64,000 nucleotides of DNA from Liolophura sinensis (lineage: Eukaryota > Mollusca > Polyplacophora > Chitonida > Chitonidae), in assembly GCF_032854445.1 (NCBI RefSeq), contig NC_088299.1, positions 3,075,001 to 3,139,000 on the forward strand, read 5' to 3'. Of this stretch, positions 53,836 to 64,000 are shown one piece after another. The notes beneath the pieces are model-generated. The model did no database searches and was not told where the DNA came from. It was given only the letters and a program-made list of their open reading frames with translations. Within the stretch, counting starts at the first letter, position 1. Every line of letters starts with the position of its first letter. The translations under genes and the position numbers were made by a program.

Positions 53836-56685
53836 ATACTTTTTCCAGGCTAGGTATGGCGCCAAAGCGGGTCTGTTTGTAATAAAGCGCCGTTTGTATT
53901 TGTTACACCTTGCCTTATCACTAACTGTCTTCCAGATGTTAACTCAATTTTTAATAACTAGTTATTACAAAAAGCCAGTGGAAGTACTGGTACAAATTAT
54001 AAAAATGATTACAGACTGTCATTTTAGGGTGGCAATTTTTAATAGTTTATTATATGAAAGGCCACTCTGAGAGCGGATTGTGTAAGTAATTGTTATTAAT
54101 TGCCTTGTAACATTGGTGTCTTCCGGATAGCGTTTCAATCAGCCACTATTGTATTTGTCGCATTCATGACACACCACAGGCATATTAAATTAAATAAATA
54201 AATAAACGCAAAACGAATTGAACATTCCCCCTTTTTTTTGCAAAAAAAAAAATCTCTCGGCTTGTTTTTGACACATGGCGTAGGTTAAATTTGGATTGTG
54301 GGCTTTTGATTTGCATAGTGCTTTATAACAGGGTGTGGTTCAGATTAAGGTAAAGTAAGATATGATTAGCGACTCCGCGACGTAATCGAACAAAATAATT
54401 AGCCACACATTCGAGCTGGCTGACTTTCTACTAACTATATGTATGTAGTAAATCATTCTTTTCTAACACGAGACTACCATGCATGGTAAAAACAATAGAA
54501 TAAATACCACATTCTAACTTGACCGCATGTTTCTTGCCCCCCCCCCCCCCTGGCCAATTGCTGTATTTTATCGACGAAAAATGTGCGAATCACAAAAGAA
54601 AAGTATTTCATTAGTAATGTGCGACCGCATCTTTTTAAAATTAAGACGATTCGAAATCAAGCAAGAAAACGCGTTCGCCGAGTGATGCTTAATAAATTTT
54701 GTCATTTCGTACCACAGCATGAAATATGAAGGACCAGTGAAGTCGCGTGTTCGAATCCATCTCGCTCGGTCTCGGCTTTGGCATTACAGCAGTCTTTTGG
54801 AGGCCCTGCATATGGCGCGTGTTTTTTCTATCATAGGATCTATATCCGCTTTATCAAGACAAACTGATATAAAGCTAACCGTCGCCAGGCAGCAGGCAGG
54901 CCTACGGATTTATTCTTGGTTAGACACCACAAGAAACAAGACAAAATGACCGATATACATTCTCTGTCCCCGACGCATGGTTATTTTGAAAATGCACGTG
55001 TCCCTCAAGAATAAGTGGAACACCATGCATCGTCAACAACGTCAACATCGACGAGGCTGTCCTTTGACTAGAGCCATAATCAGAGTAAGAAGTGGCCGAT
55101 GTGCGGTCACAAGCGACCACGCATGCGCATTTCAAAAAGTCATGTAGAATGTGTTCCCCATGCAGAGTGGCTAAAAATCAAATTCAGCATTGACCGGTTT
55201 GTACAAAGTTAAGTATTAGTACTTGTACGGTGTGTCTGTTTGGAGAAGCCTGTGGGGTATTAGTACGGCAACCAACTAGTTGAATGAATACTTGGATACC
55301 TATTAAAGGTATACAGAAATACCACCAATTGGCTCAGAGTGGAGATAGGGTTTTCTATGTTGAAACTTAGAGAACTGGACATTTGAATGACTCTGAAATA
55401 CCTACAATTCAGCGTAGGCTACAGGCATAGCCTGGAGTTGATTAGGGTTGTAAACGTGGCTAGGGAAGAGTCTGAAGATGGAACAAAATATAAATAAGTC
55501 TAATCGACATTACTGGAGTTTCACATGTTCACGCGGGATTGGACGAGACCTTTTGGGAGCTCTCGCAAACTAAAGAGGCTAAAATGAGTGATTTACGGTA
55601 GGTGCTAAACTTAATTTGCATGTACATCTTGAATAATTTGGTCTGTTGACCTACGGGCGTCGTTAACACCTATCGTAAAACAACGTATTTCAGCCGCGTT
55701 AGTTTGCGAGAGCCCCCACTGTATCTCATTTAAACCCGCGTGAACTCCCGAGACTCCTGAAATGCTGATTCGGCTTACCGTGCCTTGCGGAAATGTGGCC
55801 TGTAAGTGAACATTAAATAGTCTGGCTGGGAATTTGCGTGATGATGTTGTCTATTTCATGATGATAAAAACTGCATGCGGGCCTGTTTTCCCCGACTTCG
55901 GTGACCGTTCCGGTCTGTATTTGTTCTTCTCGATCAATGGAGGTTTTCTCCTACGATTCTAATATTTGAACTGTTAATAGGCCTATATTCTACATTAGTC
56001 AGTCGAACACGCCAGTTTATCTTTACTAACCAACACATTTAAGACATGAGCACATATTAACACTTATTTGTGAGCATCTCGATGTCAAATAGTACGCGCA
56101 TCGTAATTTAATTATGAATTGTACATGCAATTAACCTCACGTTACCTCATTGTAGACCTAACCTTTTTTTAGGTCGGGCAGCCTGATTTTAACTTTTTAT
56201 AAGCAAATTCATTCATTTCGTGTGTGGATAGATTGTAAGTCAGCTTAAAAAGCATTTGGAATTTTTTCTTCTTACATCTTTTGTTAGCCTATATCTAAAT
56301 AATTGAGGTCTTCCGATTGGATATATTTAAATCGACTGTATAACTAAACAATATGTTTTAGTCTGAAGCATGTCGATAATCGATCGCCCAGGATATATTT
56401 GAAGTAGTCAACTTCCTGGTCGTAAACACTGTCAAAACGCACAGTTTTATATTTTTCTGTTACCTTGCTGTGTCTACACGAGTTTCAGTTTGCGATAAGC
56501 AATTCTATGAAAGGGTGTCATTTTTGTTCTGGATGTTGTTGTTGGAACACATGTGCCGCCATCTACGCTCGCTTTACGTCAGTGACACCTAAAGACCTCT
56601 TATTTTAAACGCCTACATGTGTATGGATATAGATGAATTATGTGTTAAATGTTATCAGTAAATTCATTCGTTTGGTGTATGGACA
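53836..56685. other. Intergenic, no gene
   Basis: Contains a poly-C run near 54537-54550 and short frames without domains. Nothing else recognised. Confidence 0.4.
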
Positions 56686-56689
56686 GATT

Positions 56690-56856
56690 GTATTTATTTA
56701 TTTATTTATTTGATTGGTGTTTCACGCCGTACTCAAGAATTTCTCACTTATATGACAGCGGCCAGCATTACAGTTCGAGGAAAGCGGGCAAAGCCCGGGG
56801 GAAACCCACGACCATCCGCAGGTTGTTGAAAGACCTCCCTACATTCGGTCGGGATA
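56690..56856 (-). mobile_element. SINE family A, truncated antisense copy
   Basis: Long reversed AAAT tail, body with GGCCAGCATTACAG and AACCCACGACCATCCGCAGG. The AGATTGTA duplication is on both sides. Confidence 0.85.
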
Positions 56857-57900
56857 GATTGTAAGTGAGTTTAAACGCATTTGGAAATCAGTGCATTCTT
56901 TCTGTGCAAAGGGGACAGGCCTCAGGATGCTTAATCCACCAGCCGAATTCTGGTTTATGAAGGAGTACAATATAAAAAATTCCAGCAGCTGGATAATAAA
57001 ACCAGAGCACTGATATATTTAGCAAACGTAACCGGTGAAATATGGCTTCTTCTGAGTTTACCTCAGTTGGGGATTTATGCTAACAATGTTCAAGCAAATG
57101 CTAAAAACTAGGAACTTACACATCTCTGAACATCATAGTTTAAGGAGAATAAAATAAAAACTGCAATGATGTTAATATCACTTAATCAGACGTCATCGAT
57201 CTTATCACATAAAAGTCAGTTTAAATGGCCTAATAAACACCTACATATTTGACTCATGACCTTTGCACTAAAATATTGTTCACAGTGTTATTGTGTTAAA
57301 GCAAAGAGGGACTACTTTGTTGGTGGATGGTTATTGTATGAATGCTGAAAACACAGATAGTATAACGTCATCAAGTTTGCTCAGGTGCCAGATGTCGCTC
57401 GCTGGAAACCGTAATATACATACAGGATCTCCAACGAGTGACCCCGGTGTATAAAATTCAAAAATTGGTTTGTTTCGAGCCTCTGGCGAGAAACAAATGA
57501 AAATTTTGACTCGAGTTTAATAAATTTGATACTACAGGTTTTGGAGATTCTATTTATCCCATAAACGGAAAATCGAAAAAAGTACAAAATTATGCTTCAA
57601 ATCAGCGAGTTAGTTTGCCTTCTCTCGTTGCCTTCGTATCGTTGTAGCATGTGTTACCATGGCAATTACGCTGGCGCAAATATGCGCACGCTTTGTAAAA
57701 CGGGTCCGTGGAGGTCAGAATACTAAGAGGCGTGTGAAATGTCAAACGTCTTGTGTGGCGTTTATGTTGTAATGTAATTTTCCCGAATGGCGACCAGTCC
57801 GATAGTAATTTCTTCGTCTGATTAAAGAAACTTAATAATATCCCCACTGATGCATTGATAACATTCTCATCATTTATATTAGAACATGGACTTTGCATAT
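56857..57900. other. Intergenic, no gene
   Basis: No coding or repeat feature recognised. Confidence 0.4.
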
Positions 57901-57908
57901 TATTCCGG

Positions 57909-58096
57909 TGGGGCCTCCGTGGCTCAGTTGGTTAGCGCGCTAGCGTAGCGCAATGACCCAGGAGCGTAGCAGTGCGGCCGCTGTGAGTTCAAGTCCAGCT
58001 CATGCTGGCTTCCTCTCCCGTACGTGGGAAGGCCGTCGTCGACGCCGTCGTATAAGTGAAGTATTCTTGAGTACGGCGTAAAACACCAATCAAATA
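57909..58096 (+). mobile_element. SINE family A, sense copy with intact pol III head and internal deletion
   Basis: The head GGGGCCTCCGTGGCTCAGTT carries a consensus A box (TGGCTCAGTTGG) and B box (GTTCAAGTCC). About 80 bases of the body are deleted between GTGGGAAGG and GCCGTCGTATAAG. A 13-bp duplication ATATTATTCCGGT flanks it, so it is a young insertion, and the deletion may define a subfamily. Confidence 0.9.
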
Positions 58097-58109
58097 AATA
58101 AATATTATT

Positions 58110-59880
58110 CCGGTACCGTATCTATATCGCTGAGGACTCGACGGTATTTAAACACGCTTTTGGCAATGGAAGAATTATACCGACAAGGTCATAAGAAATC
58201 TTTACATCGACTGTTTCTTTTACAGTTCACCCTATTTCTTGCGGCCTGGCGTCGTCTATGTTTAATAGAATGTTATAAGACTATATACATGTACACTTAG
58301 GTAACAATTTGAAGACCAAATCTGTCTCCTAATCTACGCGTGCATAAACCACTGAACAGGAACACATACGCAGAATATTCAATAGGTATCCACGTTGACA
58401 TTTTAATCTTACAATGAAATCTTACCATATTTGCCAATACTACATTTAATAATTAAAATCAGTATTATTACCTACCTGGATATATGCTGATGCACACAAA
58501 TAATAGATTTAAGATCTGGGTCCAGGAACAGTATGGGCAGATGAAACAGACAGATGTAGAGTGAAGCAGAGCCGTCCGAATGGTGCTTGGCATGTGACCA
58601 GACAACTACGACGCTGAGGAAATCTGTGCGAGTTGAAACTATCATATATGTCGATAGACGCAACATGCGGTTACACCGTTGCGTTTGAACAAAGGCGCAT
58701 ATATTCCTTTGATGGTTTATTTAAACATGACTCGTCCATGATATGAAGACTGTCATCATTGGTAGATTTCCAGATGCGACACACCTGGTGGTCGGGATTA
58801 GATCAAACGCTATATTACTGTGATGATAAAGTTCAAATTTCTGTGACAGTAAATAACAGTATTTTGAAATTTTGTCTTGACAAAGGAGGAACGTAGTGGA
58901 AAAGTTTTTGTTTGCTGGGTTTTCCTGGATAGAAGAACAGAAAAAATGGATAAATAAGCCTACTGTCACAGAAAAGTGACATGGCGAAAAAAATTTTTGG
59001 ATGAGAAAAAAAAAGTACGGTGATTTTTTTTTGGAAAGAAATTTTTTTAACCCCCGACTTAAATTCGAGGCCCCGGAGTTTAAAAGTCGGGGCTAAAATT
59101 TACGCTATAATCTCATCTATATATAGGGGGCTACTGGATGATCGTCATTGCCATTATACTTTCACAAATTAACTTTTGTCGCTTGCAAATTATACTTTCT
59201 CAGTCCCAAAATGTTCTTTTAGACGACAAGGAACGCCAGCAGGATTCACAGCATAGCTTCCAACAATCTGGAATTATTATTAATGAAGTAAACATTCAAC
59301 CAAATAATGCAATAAGATTAAAACTTATCACAGCCGTCCTAAGACACCAAGCTTAAGCTTTTGGTCCTTACGTATATATAGCTTACCTTAGTTCCACTCT
59401 GGTTGGATCAAATACATGTATAGAACTCCACTGGGCTATTTCAGGACGGGGCTGCATGCTGTATTTTGTATTTTATTTTTATTTAGTCCATATACCTCTT
59501 TTTGAAATCTCTTTATTAATAACCTGGCTCGTTGTTATAGGAAAATGCATTGCCCGCCTAAAACAAGTCGGCCTGAAACGGTGTACTCTTTTATTCTTTC
59601 AGTACTTCACTGTTTCTGTTTTGGCCTAGTCGTGCCCGTCAAAGTCCTACGTGTCCATGAAGTTCACAAGCACTGCAGCGTGGCAGCTTAGAATATGTTT
59701 ATTCAAACAGATTGGAATTGACCTGTATAGGCGATCAAGCCCACTGTAATCCTTGTTCTTGATTTAAAATACAAGTTATTTATCTCACGGCAAGACCCTG
59801 GTCAAAATATGTAGTCATCAGTGAGAGATGCTCGTCTGTGGCTGCCATATGGGCTGTATGATGGCAAGCAACCTGTGATT
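58110..59880. other. Intergenic, no confident gene
   Basis: Holds the doubtful exon at 58472-58666. Otherwise unremarkable. Confidence 0.35.
58472..58666 (-). CDS. Possible exon, hydrophobic peptide, unknown
   Basis: A 64-aa - strand frame contains a hydrophobic core, ASLYICLFHLPILFL. The coding part is followed by a consensus-like donor, CCAG|GTAGGTAA. There is no homology and no neighbouring exon; it could be chance. Confidence 0.12.
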   Translation of the reverse strand: MLRLSTYMIVSTRTDFLSVVVVWSHAKHHSDGSASLYICLFHLPILFLDPDLKSIICVHQHISR

Positions 59881-59884
59881 GGCC

Positions 59885-60417
59885 AATATTATGTTGAATA
59901 TGACGCAGTATTATGCTTTAATAACAGAATACACTCTAGCTTCACTCAGACAACAAACTTTCTGTTAAACTAACAGATTGATTTTTACAGCGTGGTGGAG
60001 AAGAGAAAGCATTTATGATGTTAGGCTTACACGTTCTAAGCGTTAGAAATTTCACACTTTGTATAAAAGGTTCACAAAATGTTATTCTTTAATTCTGTCT
60101 TATGCCATATTAACACTTATAGATGTTCTTTCCACATTATAATTGTCATGCATCTTGTAATGCAACACTAAGTTACAACGCTGAAGTAATTATTCAACAC
60201 TTTGTGTTAATCACACTTAATTTGAACAGAAAGTCTGTTGCCCAAGTGATGCCAGAATCTATCCTGTTATTATAACATAATACTGTGTCATATTCAACAT
60301 AATACCCTGTTAATCTAATAGAATCTTTATGTTGAATTAATAGAATATGCTAAATTAAACAGAATAATCTGTTAATCTTTGTGTTAAAATTAACAGATTA
60401 ATTTTTTGAGTGTACCA
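59885..60417. mobile_element. AT-rich palindromic element, copies 2 and 3
   Basis: 59885-59995 resembles 52470-52590 in the same orientation. 60230-60417 contains the reverse complement of the 52390-52530 block and ends ATTAACAGATTAATTTTTTG plus AGTGTA. Mirror-image composition suggests a foldback transposon family. Confidence 0.55.
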
Positions 60418-60618
60418 TGTTATTACGCACTGTTTTGCAGCATTCAACGTGTTGTATTGTTTTAAATCTTACAAAAACTTAACATTTTAACATTTGTGTT
60501 TTTAGGTGTGTACTGCTGTCAAATGGATGTATCGAGGGTAGCATTTCCCACGCAGAGATGTGGTGATACGCACACTCCTGATAGATCAGCGACTCGCTGA
60601 CATGTCGCTGCATGTTAC

Positions 60619-60754
60619 CTTCACATCGGCGGTTTCTTCTTTTGATGAGGGCGGAAATGGAGTTGAATGTAGAGTGTACACAGAAGACCGCCTGCAGATC
60701 GTCATCGTCATCAATCGTCTCTAGACCACCATGTTCATCTCTTCCGTAATGCAT
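60619..60754 (-). CDS. Possible isolated coding exon, unknown product
   Basis: On the - strand an ATG at 60754 opens MHYGRDEHGGLETIDDDDDL, followed by 25 residues without a stop. It ends at a good donor, AAG|GTAACA (edge 60619). Composition looks protein-like (acidic then basic) rather than random, but no domain is recognised and no partner exon was found. Confidence 0.2.
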
Positions 60755-60902
60755 AATTTTTTCTTCGTATTTCTTATTACGAAGATCCCGAATGTTTCAC
60801 TAATTTTTCTGTATTTTTTATACAAAGTTTTTTCATGCAATTCTTTACACGGAAAGCCGAACGCAAGTTTCCGTGATCTCTTATTTAATTGTGTATTTAC
60901 GT

Positions 60903-61020
60903 TTTTATTTGATCAGTGTTTAACGCCGTAATCAAGGATATTTCACTTAGAAATCGACCGCGACCAGCGTTATGGTGGGAGGAATCCGCGCAGAGCCAAG
61001 GGGTACCCACGACCATGCAG
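60903..61020 (-). mobile_element. SINE family A, truncated antisense copy
   Basis: TTTTATTTGATCAGTGTTTA, GCGACCAGCGTTATGGTGGG and GGTACCCACGACCATGC; head missing where the tandem array begins. Confidence 0.75.
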
Positions 61021-61022
61021 TG

Positions 61023-61402
61023 TTCCCATACAAAAGGTTCCTATTTTGTATAGACAGAGAGCAAAATACAAATTTCTCCCGCCCCATACACAAAAGGTTC
61101 CATGCATGATTTACATATACAGCCCAACACACGTTTTACTGCATTTCCCGTACAAAGGGTTCCATGCATCTTCCATAACCCAACACAAGTTTCTCTGTTC
61201 CCATAAGGCCTCCGTACATGTTTTACATACACAGCCCAGCGCAAGTTTCTCTGTTCCCAAGCAAATGGTTCTAAATATGTTTTACGTACAGAGCCCAACA
61301 CAAGTTTCTCCTGCTCCATACACAAAAGGATTCGTACATGATTTACATATACAGCCCAAAACAAGTTTCTCCTGCCCCATACAAAGGTTCCATACACGTT
61401 TT
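61023..61402. repeat. 56-61-bp degenerate tandem repeat between two inverted SINEs
   Basis: Units contain TTTACATATACAGCCCAACA, CAAGTTTCTCCTG and CCATACACAAAAGGTTCC, with AGCCCA-type anchors at 61121, 61177, 61233, 61292 and 61353. About six copies. Open on several frames but without coding bias. Confidence 0.85.
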
Positions 61403-61407
61403 AGCTC

Positions 61408-61596
61408 TTGTTGCCTTCCTCTTCAGCCGTACGTGGGAAAGCCTGCCAGCAACCTGCGGATGCTCGTGGGTTTCCCCTGGACACTGCCCGGATTCCTCCC
61501 ACCGTAATGATGGCTGCCGTCGTATAAGTTAAATATTCTTGAGTGCGGCGTGAAACACCAATCAAATAAATAAATAAAATAAATAAATAAATAAAT
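61408..61596 (+). mobile_element. SINE family A, truncated sense copy
   Basis: CCGTACGTGGGAAAGCCTGC, CAGCAACCTGCGGATGCTCG and a long mixed AAAT tail; the tRNA head is replaced by the tandem array. Confidence 0.82.
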
Positions 61597-61983
61597 CTTA
61601 GCTCCCTTCTTGGGGGCTTGAAAATGGCTTTTTTCACTACAGTTTTCCTAAGACCCCATCGGCCAGTCCGGAAATTAGGCAGCCTGATGTAGTGACGTCA
61701 ACGATCATAGCTGTCAAGACAATTTTGTTGGGGGCAGATCCCGGATTGGGGCGCTAAACTGGCACTGTGTTCCCAGTACGTTCAGAAGATGGCGTCATTT
61801 CCAACTATTTCCGACCATGGATGGAAAATACGCAGAAAATAGAGAGGTTATTAAGAATTATGGAATATCCCTAAAAAATAACAACATATTTTTTAAAAAT
61901 TTAATGGCATAAACTTCTTTATTTTCCTTAAAAATACATGAATATTGTCTTCGTTTTATAGCACCGTATACCTTTTCATTAAT

Positions 61984-62160
61984 CGGTTAATGTCGTGCTC
62001 AAGAATGTTTCCCCCTCACACGACAACGGTCAGCTTTGTGGGTGAAGGAAACCGGAGTGCCCGGTGTAGACTACTGACAGTCACCTGGTAGCGGAAAACC
62101 CTCCTGACGTAAAGCCGCAGCCGTGAAAGCTGCATTCGAACACGTGACCCCATTGGTTAA
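61984..62160 (-). mobile_element. Diverged SINE related to family A
   Basis: GTCGTGCTCAAGAATGTTTC, CGACAACGGTCAGC and GGAAACCGG follow the family A order. The rest (GCATTCGAACACGTGACCCC, a reversed B box) differs, so this is probably a separate subfamily. Confidence 0.5.
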
Positions 62161-62574
62161 AAGCCACACTCCTTACAGCCCACACTCCTTAAAGCTCATG
62201 CTCCACTCTATATCGTCTCTTTATACCAGTCTCACCACTAGGAAGGTTTGTACAGAAATCTTGAACCACGTCGAAGTCAGTCTGCTCACGTGATAAATCA
62301 GGAAGTGATGTCAGAAAACCCAACAACTCTATCTCAACATTTGTGTCTTTCTCTTCAGTGTGTACAACATGAATCTAACCAACCCCTGGAACAATTTTAT
62401 TGATGAATGCTGATTAAAAAGTTCCGTGCGAGGACATCTCTGATGGGGCTAAGTATAAACAAGCCCACGTGCGTTATACAGGCTTCAAAAGTCAAGCTTA
62501 TCCAGTGGTGTCTATCTAGTGATGTATGACGAGCATATAGAGCGGCCATTACGCTGTAAGGAGCTGTGTTCAGC

Positions 62575-62658
62575 CCATAGTGCCAGTATAATGTAACTGG
62601 GTAGGGTGTCATGTCTGATTTTTTTATTTATTTATTTGATTTGAGTTTTACACCGTCC
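62575..62658. mobile_element. Family C fragment next to a family A tail fragment
   Basis: TATAATGTAACTGGGTAGGG matches 44794-44813. It is directly followed by TTTATTTATTTGATTTGAGT, a reversed family A tail. Confidence 0.5.
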
Positions 62659-62819
62659 TGTCATATCTGATGTCTTCGGTGTATAAATATAATGGCATTA
62701 GGTCCGGCCAACTACAAATCGTAACACAGTCGTGATCTGACCGAACCACTGTTAAAAACGATGTTATTCCCGAGGAAACAATAAATTAGCAACCACTGTG
62801 CATTGGCAGTAATTCTCAG

Positions 62820-62980
62820 TCAGGAGGAAGGTCTATCAGCAACTTGCGGATGGTCGTGGGTTTCCCACGGGTTCTGCCCGGTTTCCTTCCACCATAATCC
62901 TGGCCGCCGTCGTATAAGTGAAATATTCTTGAGAAAGGCGTAAAACACCAATCAAATAAATAAATAAATCAATCAATCAT
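62820..62980 (+). mobile_element. SINE family A, truncated sense copy
   Basis: GGAAGGTCTATCAGCAACTT, CCGTCGTATAAGTGAAATAT and AAATAAATAAATCAATCAAT tail. Confidence 0.85.
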
Positions 62981-62984
62981 AAGG

Positions 62985-63370
62985 TGACATTGTCATTTAT
63001 GTATAAAGTAATTATCTGCCTAATGATGGCTTGACATGGCAGGAAAGGCTGTGAGTGAATGATGGAACATCTAACGTCTATATACTTCTGACAGCATCTT
63101 ATAGATAATACTAAAATCTAATTTGGGAACTCATAAAACCCTAAGTCCATCCAGCGTGCTGCATGCAGAAGATATAAATTATAATTTTATACATTTTATA
63201 ATAGATGTAGTTTTGAATGCCTGATAAATTCGCGAAACCCCTGTAGATATTGCACAGTATACAGAATGAACACAATGTAGCTCAGTTTAAAGAAAAAGTT
63301 TTCAACTGTATTTGCATCAGATCATCCAGTCTCATCGCTTAAATTATATATATTCTTATGTATATAACAT
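62985..63370. other. Intergenic, no feature
   Basis: A+T-rich; nothing recognised. Confidence 0.4.
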
Positions 63371-63371
63371 T

Positions 63372-63527
63372 AATTTTATTTATTTATTTAACTGTTGTTT
63401 TACGCCGTACTCATGAATATTTCACTTATACGACGGCGGTCAGCATTATGGTGGGTGGAAACCGGGCAGAACCCGTGGGAAACCCACGACCATCCGCAGG
63501 TTGCTGGAAAACCTTCCCACATACAAT
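63372..63527 (-). mobile_element. SINE family A, truncated antisense copy
   Basis: Reversed AAAT tail, TTTTACGCCGTACTCATGAA, GGCGGTCAGCATTATGGTGG and CATCCGCAGGTTGCTGG. Flanks ATTAATTTTATT and ATTAATCTTTATT suggest target duplication. Confidence 0.85.
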
Positions 63528-63698
63528 ATTAATCTTTATTCTGGCATCTGGGGACTGTATTAGATACGAACATACCTTTCGTGCGAGCCACTCACTTATG
63601 ACTAAAAAAGCAAAACAGGGGTCTGGTGATGTAAGTGGAAACAGACGCGTCCTCAGGTCATAGAAATAACTCGCATCTGATTGGATTAAACTCATAAC

Positions 63699-63724
63699 AT
63701 GGCGGCTCTTTCCATTGTCTTAAT
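63699..63724 (+). CDS. Possible first coding exon of a gene running off the right edge
   Basis: ATGGCGGCTCTTTCC in a Kozak-like context encodes MAALSIVL and runs into a strong donor, GTGAGTAA, at 63725. A strong pyrimidine tract and acceptor (TTTTCTGCCTGTTAG, AG at 63967-63968) follow within 245 bases. Joining these two sites puts a stop in frame after two codons (Trp-His). The next AG (63989-63990) or a different donor would be needed. No homology is recognised, so this is tentative. Confidence 0.25.
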
Positions 63725-64000
63725 GTGAGTAATTCTGCTTACCTTGAACTGCGATATGCCCAACACCACAAAAATAAAAAGTTATACCTTAAAACTTTCT
63801 GAGGGATTCTTTATAGATACATATATACATTGGGTGTAGAATAAATTTTCAGTCAGCTAATAACATTTTGGTGAAGATGGGATGTGAATACGTGAGGAAA
63901 AAATGGACGGGGTTTTTAGATATATTTTTTGCGTCTTTTTTATCTTTTTATTGTTTTCTGCCTGTTAGGTGGCATTAATTTATACGGCAGAGATGAAATT

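Noticed and set aside
54719-54949. 76-aa frame with a tRNA-like TGTTCGAATCC nearby
   Set aside because: B-box-like string alone; no A box at the right distance and no SINE body recognised.
57911-57984. tRNA gene candidate (GTGGCTCAGTTGG with GTTCAAGTCC)
   Set aside because: It is the tRNA-like head of a SINE with target duplication and an AAAT tail; no cloverleaf acceptor stem closes.
61041-61507. Long open frames on both strands over the 61 kb array
   Set aside because: They read the tandem repeat and the SINE on both strands; repeated peptides follow the DNA repeat and the period is not a constant multiple of three.

Overview
This is eukaryotic, intron-rich, A+T-leaning animal DNA. Two things point to a lophotrochozoan, most likely a mollusc and perhaps a bivalve. 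One is the many copies of tRNA-headed SINEs with (AAAT)n or (TCAC)n tails. The other is the scatter of short ACATGTA-type motifs. The phylum is inferred from recall of molluscan repeats, not from a search.

Three genes can be read with confidence. (1) A PSKH1-type serine/threonine kinase on the + strand has two coding exons (5927-6793 and 26533-26886). They are separated by a 19.7 kb intron and splice in phase to 406 aa. (2) An ADCK5-type mitochondrial UbiB/ABC1 atypical kinase on the + strand has 12 exon positions between 32769 and 47138. All junctions are GT-AG and phase-consistent, giving 589 or 599 aa. Position 9 is occupied by two homologous, alternative exons (9a 42122-42329; 9b 42700-42877). 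(3) A class A (rhodopsin-like) GPCR on the - strand (51149-52156, 335 aa) has a decayed tandem paralogue just downstream of it (about 50300-50912, - strand). A possible first exon of another gene sits at the right edge (63699-63724), and a possible exon lies at 60619-60754 on the - strand. Both are weak.

Layout: 1-5480 is non-genic, with a TIR element, a full SINE, an (AT)n tract and a SINE fragment. 5480-26886 is PSKH1 with its probable promoter and a giant intron holding SINEs, a MITE, a degenerate GAGGTGTA satellite and a 55-bp minisatellite. 26887-32231 is 3' flank and intergenic. 32232-32653 is a long inverted repeat immediately before ADCK5. 32769-47138 is ADCK5, with SINEs in most larger introns and three tandem arrays. 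47139-50290 is intergenic with SINEs. 50290-52260 is the GPCR pair. 52370-64000 is mostly repeats, including an 87-bp open-frame minisatellite and an AT-rich palindromic element family.

The strongest unusual signal is the duplicated exon pair in ADCK5. Both copies are 3n+1 long with identical boundary phases. Including both, or skipping both, gives an immediate stop codon, so exactly one must be used. The three genes are not obviously connected functionally.
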